Under the pieces are notes generated by a model. The model was given only the letters and a program-made list of their open reading frames with translations. It did no database searches and was not told where the DNA came from. Shown piece after piece: positions 17,323-28,888 of a stretch of 64,000 nt of DNA (positions within the stretch are counted from its first letter, which is position 1; each line of letters begins with the position of its first letter). The DNA lies in the NCBI RefSeq assembly GCF_013607875.1, contig NZ_VDES01000002.1:575638-639637 (forward strand). The letters run 5' to 3'. The DNA is from Blastomonas ursincola. GTDB lineage: Bacteria; Pseudomonadota; Alphaproteobacteria; Sphingomonadales; Sphingomonadaceae. The position numbers were made by a program, and so were the translations under genes.

Positions 17323-18984
17323 ATGCTGCTGTCGCTCGCCATTCGTGACCTGGTACTGATCGAGGCGCTCGATCTGGACTTTCGCGCCGGTCTGGGCGTG
17401 CTGACCGGGGAGACCGGGGCGGGCAAGTCGATCCTGCTCGATGCTTTGGGCCTCGCCATGGGCGCGCGCGCCGATAGCGGGCTGGTGCGCCAGGGGGCCG
17501 AGCGCGCATTGGTGATCGCCGGGTTCGATCCGGGCGATCATGCCGGCGTCGCCGCGCTGCTCCACGATAACGACATCGCGCAGGAGCCGGGCGAACCGCT
17601 GCTGATCCGGCGGCAGGTGCGCGCCGATGGCGGCAGCCGCGCCTTCGTCAACGACCAGCCGGTGTCCGCCGCGCTGCTGCGCGATCTGGGCGCGATGCTG
17701 GTCGAGATTCACGGCCAGCACGACGATCGCGGGCTGATCAACCCCAAAGGCCATCGCGACCTGCTCGACAGTTTCGGGCGCTGCGACGTCGCGGGCGTCG
17801 CCGCCGCGTGGCGCGAGTGGCAGGCGGCCGAGCGCGCGTTCACGGCGGCGAGCGAGGCGATCGAGAGCGCGATGCGCGACCGCGAGCTTCTCGAGCATAA
17901 TCTGGAGGAACTCGCCGCGTTCGGCCCGCAACCGGGCGAGGAAGAGGAGCTGGCGGGCGAGCGCGCCGCGATGCAGAAGGGCGAGCGGCTTTCGGGCGAT
18001 CTCGCCGAGCTGTTCGAGACCTTCGAGGGATCGAAGGGCGCGCTGGCGCTGCTGCGCGGCGCGGCGCGCAAGCTCGGCCGGATCGCCGAAGAGCATCCGC
18101 TGCTCGATCAGGCGATGGAGGCGCTCGACCGCGCGATGATCGAGGCCGATGATGCCGAGGCCAAGCTGCGCGCGGCATCCGAGGCGCTGACCTATGATGC
18201 GGTGCGGCTCGACGAGCTCGAGCGACGGCTGTTCGATCTGCGCGCACTCGCCCGCAAGCACAACGTCGCGGGCGACCTGCTGCCCGACCTGCTGAAACGG
18301 ATGCAGGCGGACTGGGCGGCGCTCGAATCGGGCGGGGCGAATGTCGCCGAGCTCGACCGGGCGCGGCACAAGGCGCGCGAAGCCTATGTCGCCGCCGCCG
18401 ATGCGCTGAGCGCAGCGCGGGCCAAGGCGGGCATCGCGCTCGATGCGGCAGTGATGGCGGAACTGAAGCCCTTGAAACTCGATGCCGCGCGCTTCCGCAC
18501 TTTGGTCGAGCCGCTTGACGAGGCGCGCTGGGGCGCCTCGGGCAAGGACCATGTGGAATTCCTCATCTCGACCAACCCCGGCAGCGATTTCGCGCCGTTG
18601 ATGAAGATCGCGTCCGGAGGCGAGCTGTCGCGCTTCATCCTCGCGCTCAAGGTCGCGCTCGCCGAGCAGGGCGGGGCGGCGACGATGATCTTCGACGAGA
18701 TCGATCGCGGCGTCGGCGGCGCGGTCGCCTCGGCGATCGGCGAGCGGCTGGCGCGGCTGGCGCGCGGCACGCAGCTGCTGGTCGTCACCCACTCGCCCCA
18801 GGTCGCCGCGCGCGGCAGCCAGCACCTGCTGATCGCCAAGACATCGGACGGCACGGTCGCGCGCACCGGCGTGCGCACGCTCGACGATGCCGGCCGCAAG
18901 GAAGAGATCGCGCGCATGCTCTCCGGCGCGGAAATCACACCCGAGGCGCGCGCGCAGGCTGATCGGTTGCTGGAGGGGGTGTGA
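17323..18984 (+). CDS. recN: DNA repair protein RecN
   Basis: SMC-like ATPase acting in double-strand break repair and chromosome cohesion. 553 residues, standard length. Walker A is GETGAGKS (residues 29-36), followed by a central coiled coil (about 160-370). The C-terminal ATPase half has the signature KIASGGELSRF and Walker B TMIFDEIDRGVGG. The ATG follows ACGGGG. The next genes (Imm63-like protein, then ligA) run on the same strand with short spacing, so they may be cotranscribed. Confidence 0.95.
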   Translation: MLLSLAIRDLVLIEALDLDFRAGLGVLTGETGAGKSILLDALGLAMGARADSGLVRQGAERALVIAGFDPGDHAGVAALLHDNDIAQEPGEPLLIRRQVRADGGSRAFVNDQPVSAALLRDLGAMLVEIHGQHDDRGLINPKGHRDLLDSFGRCDVAGVAAAWREWQAAERAFTAASEAIESAMRDRELLEHNLEELAAFGPQPGEEEELAGERAAMQKGERLSGDLAELFETFEGSKGALALLRGAARKLGRIAEEHPLLDQAMEALDRAMIEADDAEAKLRAASEALTYDAVRLDELERRLFDLRALARKHNVAGDLLPDLLKRMQADWAALESGGANVAELDRARHKAREAYVAAADALSAARAKAGIALDAAVMAELKPLKLDAARFRTLVEPLDEARWGASGKDHVEFLISTNPGSDFAPLMKIASGGELSRFILALKVALAEQGGAATMIFDEIDRGVGGAVASAIGERLARLARGTQLLVVTHSPQVAARGSQHLLIAKTSDGTVARTGVRTLDDAGRKEEIARMLSGAEITPEARAQADRLLEGV

Positions 18985-19000
18985 TGGCGGGTTTGGCGGC

Positions 19001-21984
<2,984 letters not shown>

Positions 21985-22099
21985 AGCCTGCGATCATGTC
22001 CGACTCGTCCTGCCGAAAAAAAGATCGGCGGCTGTCGAATCCTGCTTTCACCGTTCGTCATGGGGCAGAACGCGCATTGGGCCGTTCGGATGAGGAGAC

Positions 22100-22468
22100 A
22101 TGATGATGCAGTACATGCTGATGATCCACGAAGACGAGAGCGTCTATGCCGGCCCCGAGGGCGAGAAGCTGCTCGCCGAGACGCTGGCGGCGCACATGGC
22201 GCTGGGCGAGGCGCTGGTCGCCGCCGGGGTGAGCTATTCGGGCGAGCGGCTCAAGCCCGCCTCGACCGCGACGACGATCCGCTGGAACATGGGCGAGCAC
22301 CAGATCCACGATGGTGCGTTTTCCGAAAGCCATGAGGAACTGGGCGGCTTCTACATCATCGATGTCGCCAATCTCGACGAGGCGCTGCAATGGGCCAAGC
22401 GCATCCCGATCCCCAAGGGCGCGCTCGAGATCCGCCCGGTCTGGCCGATGAGCGGCCCCGACGCATGA
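22100..22468 (+). CDS. YCII-related (DGPF) protein, partner of ECF sigma factor
   Basis: 122 residues with the YCII-like fold: MQYMLMIHEDES at the start, a central EELGGFYIIDVANLDEALQWAKRIP, and a conserved GALEIRPVW end. Genes of this type usually precede ECF42-like sigma factors, as here (4-bp ATGA overlap). The biochemical role of the partner is uncertain. GAGGAGAC precedes the first of three consecutive ATG codons. Confidence 0.85.
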   Translation: MMMQYMLMIHEDESVYAGPEGEKLLAETLAAHMALGEALVAAGVSYSGERLKPASTATTIRWNMGEHQIHDGAFSESHEELGGFYIIDVANLDEALQWAKRIPIPKGALEIRPVWPMSGPDA

Positions 22469-23694
22469 CCTCGGCCGGGCTGGGCGCGGCGATCATCGCG
22501 GCCCGGCCCGCCGTCGTGGCGGCGCTGGCGGCGCGGTTCCGCGATCTGGACCTGGCCGAGGACGGCTTTGCCGATGCGGTGGAGCTTGCCATGCGCCAAT
22601 TCGCCGATGCGCCGCCGCCCGGCAATCTCGGCGGCTGGCTGCATGTGGCGGCACGACGGCGGATCATCGACCGGCTGCGGCGCAAGGCGCGGCTGGCCGA
22701 GCTGATCGCCGCACAGCCCGAAGCGGCGGAGGGCGAGGACATGGATACCGTCTCGCTGTTCGACGAACAGATTCCCGACGAGCGGCTGCGGCTGATCTTC
22801 ATCTGCTGCCACCCCGCGATTGCGCCCGAGGCGCGCGCCGCGCTGACGCTGCGCGTGGTCTGCGGCGTGCCGACGGAGCGGATCGCGGCAGCTTTCCTGG
22901 TAGCGACGCCCGCCATGGCCCAGCGACTGACCCGCGCCAAGGCCAAGATCCGCGAGGCGGGCGTGCCGTTCGAAACCCCACCGCCGCATCTCTGGGCCGA
23001 GCGGTTGCAATCGGTGCTGGCGACGCTGGAAATCGGCTATGCGCTGGCGTTTCAGGATGCCGCGGGCAGCGAGCCGACCGCCGATCTGGGACCCGAGGTG
23101 CTACGGCTCACCGACATGCTCGCCGAACTGCTGCCCGACGATCCCGAGGTGCTGGGGCTGGCTGCGCTGGTGCAGTTGGGCGAGGCGCGGCGCGCGGCGC
23201 GGGTCGATGCAGCGGGGCGGATGATCCCGCTGAGCGAGCAGGATTGCACCCTGTGGGATAACCGGCTGATCGGCTCGGCGGCACGGGCCATGCAGCGCGC
23301 TGCGGCGCTCGGGCGCAGCGGGCCGTACCAGCTGATGGCCGCGATCCACCTGACCCATGCGCGGCGCAAGGCCGAGGGGCGGACCGACTGGGCGGCGATC
23401 CTGAAGCTTTATGATCTGCTCATCCAGCTGCGCCCCGGGCCTGTCGTGGCGATCAACCGCGCAATCGCGCTCGCGCGGGTCGAGGGGGCAGAGGCGGGGC
23501 TAGCTGCGATCGAGGCGCTGGGCGACGAGAAGATCGAGCGCTACCGCCCCTGGCAGGCGGCGCGCGCGCATCTCCTCGCGCAAATGGGTGACCGCGAAGG
23601 CGCGGCAGCGGCCTATCGCAAGGCGCTGGCGCTCAGTCCGGCGTGGGCGGAGCGGCTGTTTCTGGAGGCGAAACTTCGGGAAACCAGCGCATGA
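22465..23694 (+). CDS. ECF sigma factor with C-terminal TPR-like domain (ECF42 type)
   Basis: 409 residues. Sigma region 2 is at about 15-80 (NLGGWLHVAARRRIIDRLRR) and region 4 at about 110-155 (LRLIFICCHPAIAPEARAALTLR). A long helical C-terminal extension (about 175-409), including QLRPGPVVAINRAIALARV, is typical of ECF42/DUF6596 factors. These are paired with YCII proteins rather than with membrane anti-sigma factors. Target promoters are not visible. Its 3' end overlaps the convergent DUF2459 gene by 62 bp. Confidence 0.87.
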   Translation: MTSAGLGAAIIAARPAVVAALAARFRDLDLAEDGFADAVELAMRQFADAPPPGNLGGWLHVAARRRIIDRLRRKARLAELIAAQPEAAEGEDMDTVSLFDEQIPDERLRLIFICCHPAIAPEARAALTLRVVCGVPTERIAAAFLVATPAMAQRLTRAKAKIREAGVPFETPPPHLWAERLQSVLATLEIGYALAFQDAAGSEPTADLGPEVLRLTDMLAELLPDDPEVLGLAALVQLGEARRAARVDAAGRMIPLSEQDCTLWDNRLIGSAARAMQRAAALGRSGPYQLMAAIHLTHARRKAEGRTDWAAILKLYDLLIQLRPGPVVAINRAIALARVEGAEAGLAAIEALGDEKIERYRPWQAARAHLLAQMGDREGAAAAYRKALALSPAWAERLFLEAKLRETSA

Positions 23695-24349
23695 CATGAT
23701 GTTCGGCGGGGGTCCATGCGCCGATGCGCACGCCGATGGCGCGAAGATGGTCGCCGGTCCAGGCGTTGCAGCTGTGCACCAGCGAATAGCGGCCATGTGC
23801 CCGGTAGAAGACATCGTCGCCGCCATAGCCGGGGATGGGTTTCAGCGGGCCGCGCTCGGGAAAGGCAATGTCCGTCATCAATCGGTCGGCAAGCTGGCGA
23901 TAGGCGGCATGGCTGATCACCAGCTTGCGGGCATAGCGGCCTTCTTGCGGGCGGTTCATGTGATAGATGTGGATGAGCGTCGCGTCGCTGCCGATCGCGG
24001 CGCGCGCCATGGTCGCGGGGTCGAGCTGCCGCCAATCGGGGGTGTTCAAGTAGAAATCGCGCTCGCCCCAGCCTATCGCAACATGATCGGTCGCGCCGGT
24101 GGCGTGATAGCGGCTGTCGCTGAGGTCGGTCGGCGGGAAGAGCCGGTGCCAGTCGATCCCCTCTGCGCGCGCGGGCAGGATGAACCCGGTGTGGAAGCCG
24201 TTGGTCTCGACATAGATGGTCACGCCGTCTTTCGGCGCGCGCCACTGCGTGTTGGTGCCCCAAAGCCCGCCGATCTCGCCCGCGGCAAAGACGAGGCCTG
24301 CGATCAGCGCCAGCCAGGCGAGCAGGGTGCGCGCCTTTTTCAGCATCAC
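23633..24349 (-). CDS. DUF2459 family protein
   Basis: 238 residues with an N-terminal membrane segment (about 6-24). DUF2459 features follow: VETNGFHTGFILPA, VAIGWGERDFYLNTPDW and a conserved SCNAWTGDHLRAIG near the end. The Cys/His pattern resembles papain-like amidase folds, but activity is unproven. The gene converges with the sigma factor gene, with tails overlapping by 62 bp. It starts at the first of two tandem ATGs. Confidence 0.82.
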   Translation of the reverse strand: MMLKKARTLLAWLALIAGLVFAAGEIGGLWGTNTQWRAPKDGVTIYVETNGFHTGFILPARAEGIDWHRLFPPTDLSDSRYHATGATDHVAIGWGERDFYLNTPDWRQLDPATMARAAIGSDATLIHIYHMNRPQEGRYARKLVISHAAYRQLADRLMTDIAFPERGPLKPIPGYGGDDVFYRAHGRYSLVHSCNAWTGDHLRAIGVRIGAWTPAEHHVMRWFPEVSPPETAAPPTPD

Positions 24350-24351
24350 CC

Positions 24352-24430
24352 GTCATTCTCGCGAACGCGGGAATCCCGCTTTTGCAGGACGTTCCAGAAG
24401 AAGCGGGACCCCCGCCTTCGCGGGGGTGAC
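24352..24430. repeat. REP-like imperfect inverted repeat of a third family
   Basis: GTCATTCTCGCGAACGCGGG on the left mirrors CCCGCCTTCGCGGGGGTGAC on the right, with an interior GGAATCCCGCTT/AAGCGGGACC pair. Another GGCGAAAGCC hairpin follows near 24472. The 163-bp gap between DUF2459 and prmA consists mostly of such repeats. Confidence 0.7.
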
Positions 24431-24512
24431 GAGCTAAGGCTCAAGCAAGAGGATTCGAGCCCCGCGTTCCGGCGAAAGCCGGAGAACGGACTGCAGCCAA
24501 AAGGCCTGCGAA

Positions 24513-25436
24513 TCAGGCCACGCCGTTCTTGCACAACCGCAATACCGTCCAATCGCCGAGGTCCAGCCGTTCTTCCAGCGTAAAGCCCTGTTCGCGATAG
24601 GCTGCCGAAACCGCGTCGGCCTGTGTGCCGAGCAGTCCGGACAGCACCGCATGGCCCTGCGGTGCGGTGACGTTGGCAACATCGGGCGCGAGGTCGATCA
24701 GCGGACCGGCCAGGATATTGGCGATGACCAGATCATAAGGTGCGCGCGCCTGCAGCCGGGCATCTTCCAGCCCCTCGGCAATCACCATGGCGAGTTCGCC
24801 GGGTTGGTCGCCGATTGCAAGGCCATTGGCCGCAGCATTATGCTCGACCGCCGGGCCGCACACCGGATCGATATCGCTCGCGATCGCGCGCGCTTCGGGC
24901 CAAAGGTGCATCGCGGCAAAGGCGAGCAGCCCGGTGCCGGTGCCGATATCGATATGGTTGGTGACGCGCAGCCCCGCAGCCTGCATCGAATCGAGCATCA
25001 TCAGGCAGCCGCGCGTGGTGTTGTGGTGCCCGGTGCCGAAGGCGAGGCTCGCGGGGATCTCGAAGCTGCGCACGCCCGGTTCGTCGGAGGCGGGCATTTC
25101 GGGCGTATGAACATGAAAGCGCCCGGCACGGATCGGCTCGAGCCCGGCCTGGCTCAGCGTCACCCAGTCCTCGTCGGGCAGCAATTCCGCGTTCAGCGCC
25201 ACCCCTGTCGCGCTGGGGACAAGACCGCGCAGCGTCTCGATCCACTCGGCCTGGGGCTCCTCGGTAAAATAGGCATGTAGCGCCCAGCTGCCCGGTGCCT
25301 GCGGATCGGCATAGGCATCGACCTCGCTCGCCACCAGGCTGGGGCTGCCGAATGCGCTGTCTTCGAGCGTCATGTCCTCGGTCACGGCCTGCGCCTCGGC
25401 GAGCGTGCAGGGGATGGTGACTTTCCAGTTGTCCAA
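24513..25436 (-). CDS. prmA: Ribosomal protein L11 methyltransferase
   Basis: SAM-dependent trimethylation of ribosomal protein L11. 307 residues from the TTG start, a normal length. The SAM-binding motif is IDIGTGTGLLAF; the post-motif NIL of the family appears as VIANILAGPLIDLAP. A TTG codon at 25436 is chosen because AAGGA lies 8 nt upstream and the protein then begins LDNWKVTIPC like other PrmA proteins. The ATG 27 codons earlier lies inside a dispersed repeat and is rejected. Confidence 0.9.
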   Translation of the reverse strand: MDNWKVTIPCTLAEAQAVTEDMTLEDSAFGSPSLVASEVDAYADPQAPGSWALHAYFTEEPQAEWIETLRGLVPSATGVALNAELLPDEDWVTLSQAGLEPIRAGRFHVHTPEMPASDEPGVRSFEIPASLAFGTGHHNTTRGCLMMLDSMQAAGLRVTNHIDIGTGTGLLAFAAMHLWPEARAIASDIDPVCGPAVEHNAAANGLAIGDQPGELAMVIAEGLEDARLQARAPYDLVIANILAGPLIDLAPDVANVTAPQGHAVLSGLLGTQADAVSAAYREQGFTLEERLDLGDWTVLRLCKNGVA

Positions 25437-25512
25437 TGCGGGGGTCCTTGTGGGTTGCGTTCCGGTGGGCCTTAAAGTGCGGCGGCGATGTTGGCCAGTG
25501 CTTGCCCCAGTC

Positions 25513-25601
25513 GTCATCCTGAACTTGTTTCAGGACCGATCGCGCCCCACCAGCCGAAGCTCCATCCGGCAAAATAGACCCTGAAACGAGTTCAGGGTGA
25601 C
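25513..25601. repeat. 89-bp palindromic element, copy A2
   Basis: GTCATCCTGAACTTG...GTTCAGGGTGAC, same 89-bp length and arms as A1 with one arm change (ACGAG for ACAAG). It is intergenic, between prmA and the SDR gene. Confidence 0.85.
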
Positions 25602-25619
25602 GGGAAGGCATTAAACCTC

Positions 25620-26366
25620 TTACCGAACGTAGCTCGCCCCGTTCACGTCGAGCACCGCGCCGGTCATTGAGGGCGGCGCGTCGATGGCGCAGAAACTGGC
25701 CATGGTGGCGACCTCGTCGGGCATCGCGACGCGGCCCAGCGGGATGTCGGCGAGCAGCTTGTCGCCGCCGCGGCTGGCAAGATAGTCTTCCGCCATGCCG
25801 GTCATGGTGAAGCCGGGGCAGATGGCAAAGGCATAGATGCCATGGCCCGCATAGGCGCGCGCGATCGACTTGGTCATCGCCACCATGCCGCCCTTGGACG
25901 CGGCATAATGCCAGTGCGCCGGGCTGTCGCCGCGATAGGCGGCGCGGCTGGCGATGTTGACGATGCGCCCTTCATTGGCGTGGTCGAGAAAATGCTGCAC
26001 GGCAAAGCGGCACAATTGCGCGCTCGCGGTGAGGTTGATCGTCATCGTCTCGTCCCAGGCGGCAAGCCATTCGGCATCGCCCCGGTCGATCGGATTGGCG
26101 ACAAAGATTCCAGCATTGTTGATCAGCACGTCGATGCGGCCATCGAGCAGATCGATCGCCTCCTGCCAGAGCAGGTCGGGTCCGCGAAAATCGCTAAAAT
26201 CGGCTACCACCACGTCCCATTCGGGCGCATCGGGGCTGTCATCGGGGAAAGGACGGCTCGCATGGCCGACCACCCGGTGGCCGGCTTCGTGGAGCAGGTC
26301 GGCAATCGCGCGGCCGATGCCGCGGCTGGAGCCGGTGACGAGAATATTCTGTTCGACGCTGATCAT
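25620..26366 (-). CDS. SDR family oxidoreductase
   Basis: Classical short-chain dehydrogenase/reductase of 248 residues. The nucleotide site is TGSSRGIG, the structural motif is NNAG, and the active site has the Ser in NIASRAAY and YAASK (Tyr/Lys). It ends GAVLDVNGASYVR. Substrate unknown. No RBS is clear for any of three possible ATGs; the one closest to the conserved core is chosen. Confidence 0.82.
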   Translation of the reverse strand: MISVEQNILVTGSSRGIGRAIADLLHEAGHRVVGHASRPFPDDSPDAPEWDVVVADFSDFRGPDLLWQEAIDLLDGRIDVLINNAGIFVANPIDRGDAEWLAAWDETMTINLTASAQLCRFAVQHFLDHANEGRIVNIASRAAYRGDSPAHWHYAASKGGMVAMTKSIARAYAGHGIYAFAICPGFTMTGMAEDYLASRGGDKLLADIPLGRVAMPDEVATMASFCAIDAPPSMTGAVLDVNGASYVR

Positions 26367-26426
26367 GCGCGTCAGCATATCGCCGCGCTGAGGCGCGGTC
26401 CATCGCTGCAACGCGATTTGGCGGCG

Positions 26427-27830
26427 TCAGGCGCTCTTGGCCAGGCCGATCTCGACCGCGAAGCGATCGGACCGGTTGCGCAGTTCGACCAGCTGGTTCT
26501 GCAGATGACTGAACCCGGCGCCGACCTTGTCCATCTCGCTCGCCAGGCTTTCGGTGTCGATGCGGATCGTGCCGATGGTATTCGACATCGAATCGGCCGC
26601 CAGCGCGGTCTCGTCGACCGCGGCGGTGATGATCGTCACGGTCTGCGCCTGGATTTCCATCGCCTCGCGGATGCGGTCGGCGCTCGACTGCACTTCGCTG
26701 ACCGTGGCGCGCACCGAATCGTTCGAGGCGACCGTGTCGCGCGTGGCCTGCTGGATCGCGGTGATCTTGTGCGCAATATCGTCGGTCGCGCGCGCGGTCT
26801 GGTTGGCGAGGCTTTTCACTTCCTGCGCGACCACGGCAAAGCCGCGCCCGGCATCGCCCGCGCGCGCCGCCTCGATCGTGGCGTTGAGCGCGAGCAGATT
26901 GGTCTGTCCCGCAATGTCGCGGATCAGGCTGAGGATCGATTCGATCGATTCGGCATGGGTCGAGAGCGTCTGCGTGCTCGCCACCGCATGGCCCGCCTCG
27001 CGAGAGGCGCGCTCGGCGACGTCAGCGGCAACCTCGACCTCGCTGCGGGCTTCCTCGATCGCACGGATCAGGCCGGCGGCGGTCTGCGCTGCCTCGCGCA
27101 TCGCAATGGCGGATTGTTCGGCTGCGGCGGCGACCTCGGACGAGCGGCCCAGCATCTGGCGCGCGGCTTCGGATGCGTTGACGACCTGATTCTTGAGGCC
27201 GCTGCCCAGATGCGATGCCTGTTGCAGTTCGCCATCGACCGTCTGCTTGAAGCTGGCGGTCTGCGCAGTGCGGACCATCTGCGCCTCGCGGTGGGTCATC
27301 GCGTTGATGGCGAACGACATGATCTCCGCCTCGATCACCATCACCTGCGCGGTAGCGCGCGCCAGTGGCTGAAACTCGTCCATGTCGTTGTTCAGCCGCT
27401 CGCGCATCCGGTTGATCGCAAAGTCATGCGTATGCGCATTGGCGGCGAGCAACTGCCACATCGGGACGCCGAGCTTGCTGGCCGCCAGCGCATGCGTGAA
27501 GGCCATTTCCACCCAGGTCTGGCCGTCCAGACGGGCCATTTTCTCGCGGGTGTAGATCCGGCTCGATTCCACATGGCGCTGCTTGAGCGTTTCGAGATCG
27601 CGACCCTTGCTGGCAAGATTGGCGATGCGGCAGTAATTGTCCCAGAAGGCCAGTGCGATCTCGTCCTGATCCTTTTCCAGCAGGTCGAGCGCCCGGCGCG
27701 CATACCGGGGCAGATCGCCCGCAGCATCGAAGGCGGCCAGGCGCTGGCTGATCGAAAGTTCGTGCGCCACGGATTGGTAGAGTTCCCTGAACTCGGCGCT
27801 GCCTTTCGAATCCTGATGGGGGTCTGCCAT
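26427..27830 (-). CDS. Cytoplasmic methyl-accepting chemotaxis protein, possible globin-like sensor
   Basis: 467 residues with no transmembrane segment, so a soluble receptor. The C-terminal half holds the signalling hairpin ([20 protein letters not shown] and [18 protein letters not shown], about residues 305-355). The N-terminal 165 residues are helical, with [10 protein letters not shown] and a later [15 protein letters not shown]. This is reminiscent of protoglobin domains of globin-coupled sensors, where a His near this region binds heme; the match is loose. AGAGGA supports the MADPHQD start. No other chemotaxis genes are nearby. Confidence 0.8.
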   Translation of the reverse strand: MADPHQDSKGSAEFRELYQSVAHELSISQRLAAFDAAGDLPRYARRALDLLEKDQDEIALAFWDNYCRIANLASKGRDLETLKQRHVESSRIYTREKMARLDGQTWVEMAFTHALAASKLGVPMWQLLAANAHTHDFAINRMRERLNNDMDEFQPLARATAQVMVIEAEIMSFAINAMTHREAQMVRTAQTASFKQTVDGELQQASHLGSGLKNQVVNASEAARQMLGRSSEVAAAAEQSAIAMREAAQTAAGLIRAIEEARSEVEVAADVAERASREAGHAVASTQTLSTHAESIESILSLIRDIAGQTNLLALNATIEAARAGDAGRGFAVVAQEVKSLANQTARATDDIAHKITAIQQATRDTVASNDSVRATVSEVQSSADRIREAMEIQAQTVTIITAAVDETALAADSMSNTIGTIRIDTESLASEMDKVGAGFSHLQNQLVELRNRSDRFAVEIGLAKSA

Positions 27831-28050
27831 GGCGTCCTCTTGGCTTCTGGGGTGCTTCAGCCATCGGCATATGCGCACATGGTTAACGCCGGGTTATTGC
27901 TGCGCCCGCTCGAGCCGCATTGCCGCGCAGCGCGATGCCGGGCCTGCAATGGAGCGCGCACAATCAGCAATTGCATCACGTGGGCAATCGGCTAAACAGG
28001 CGCGGGACGCAAATTCGCTTATGAACACGATCGTTTAAACGGGGGAGACC

Positions 28051-28440
28051 ATGGCAAAACCATCGGGCAGGCCGCTGTCGCCGCACCTTTCCATCTGGCG
28101 TTGGGGCCCGGCCATGCTGGTCTCGATCCTCCATCGCGCAACGGGCGACGGCATGGCCGTGATCGGCGGGATTCTGCTCGTCGGCTGGCTGATGGCGCTT
28201 GCCAGCGGGCCGGAAGCCTATGCCTGGTATGTCGGCTGGGCCACCAGCCCCATCGGCTATCTGCTGATGGTCGGCCTGTCCTGGGCCTTCTTCCAGCACA
28301 TGCTCTCGGGCCTTCGCCATTTCGTGCTGGATATCGGCGCGGGCTATGAGGTTGACAACAACAACCGCTGGTCGGCGCTGCTGCCGGTGCTGTCGATCGT
28401 GCTGACGGCGTTTTTGTGGGCGATCATCTTTTTCGCCTGA
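28051..28440 (+). CDS. sdhC: Succinate dehydrogenase cytochrome b556 subunit
   Basis: Membrane anchor and heme b ligand of complex II, 129 residues, three helices. The family motif SPHLSIWRW...SILHRATG is at residues 10-32, and the heme-region FFQHMLSGLRH at about 80. First gene of sdhC-sdhD-sdhA; GGGGGAGACC precedes the ATG. Confidence 0.93.
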   Translation: MAKPSGRPLSPHLSIWRWGPAMLVSILHRATGDGMAVIGGILLVGWLMALASGPEAYAWYVGWATSPIGYLLMVGLSWAFFQHMLSGLRHFVLDIGAGYEVDNNNRWSALLPVLSIVLTAFLWAIIFFA

Positions 28441-28498
28441 TCTTTTGAATTATCTGAAGAGCGCGACAGGGCTATGGGGCCCGCGCTGGGAGTCGACC

Positions 28499-28888
28499 AT
28501 GGGAAGTGGCACCAGAATTGGCAAGGTTCGCGGGCTGGGGTCCGCCAAAACGGGGACGCATCACTGGGTGATGGCGCGGGTCACCGCGGTCAGCAATCTC
28601 ATCCTGATGCTGTGGTTCATCGCCTCGCTGGTCAGCCTTCCCGCGCTCGATCATGCGACCGTCACGGCCTGGCTTTCCGCGCCGCTGCCCGCCACCGCGA
28701 TGATCCTGCTGATCGTCACCGTTTTCTATCACCTGCGCCTGGGCCTGCAGGTCATCGTCGAGGACTATGTGCATGACCATGGCACGAAGTTCGGCGTGAT
28801 CCTGCTGCTCAACTTCTACGCCGTTGCCGGGGCCGCCCTCGGCATTTTCGCCGTTGCGCGCATTGCCTTTGCCGGAGCTGCAAGCTGA
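28499..28888 (+). CDS. sdhD: Succinate dehydrogenase membrane anchor subunit
   Basis: 129 residues, three hydrophobic segments, with [12 protein letters not shown] at the start and [17 protein letters not shown] (heme/quinone region) at about 82-98. The ATG after GGGAG is preferred to one 54 bp earlier. The stop overlaps the sdhA ATG. Confidence 0.9.
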   Translation: MGSGTRIGKVRGLGSAKTGTHHWVMARVTAVSNLILMLWFIASLVSLPALDHATVTAWLSAPLPATAMILLIVTVFYHLRLGLQVIVEDYVHDHGTKFGVILLLNFYAVAGAALGIFAVARIAFAGAAS

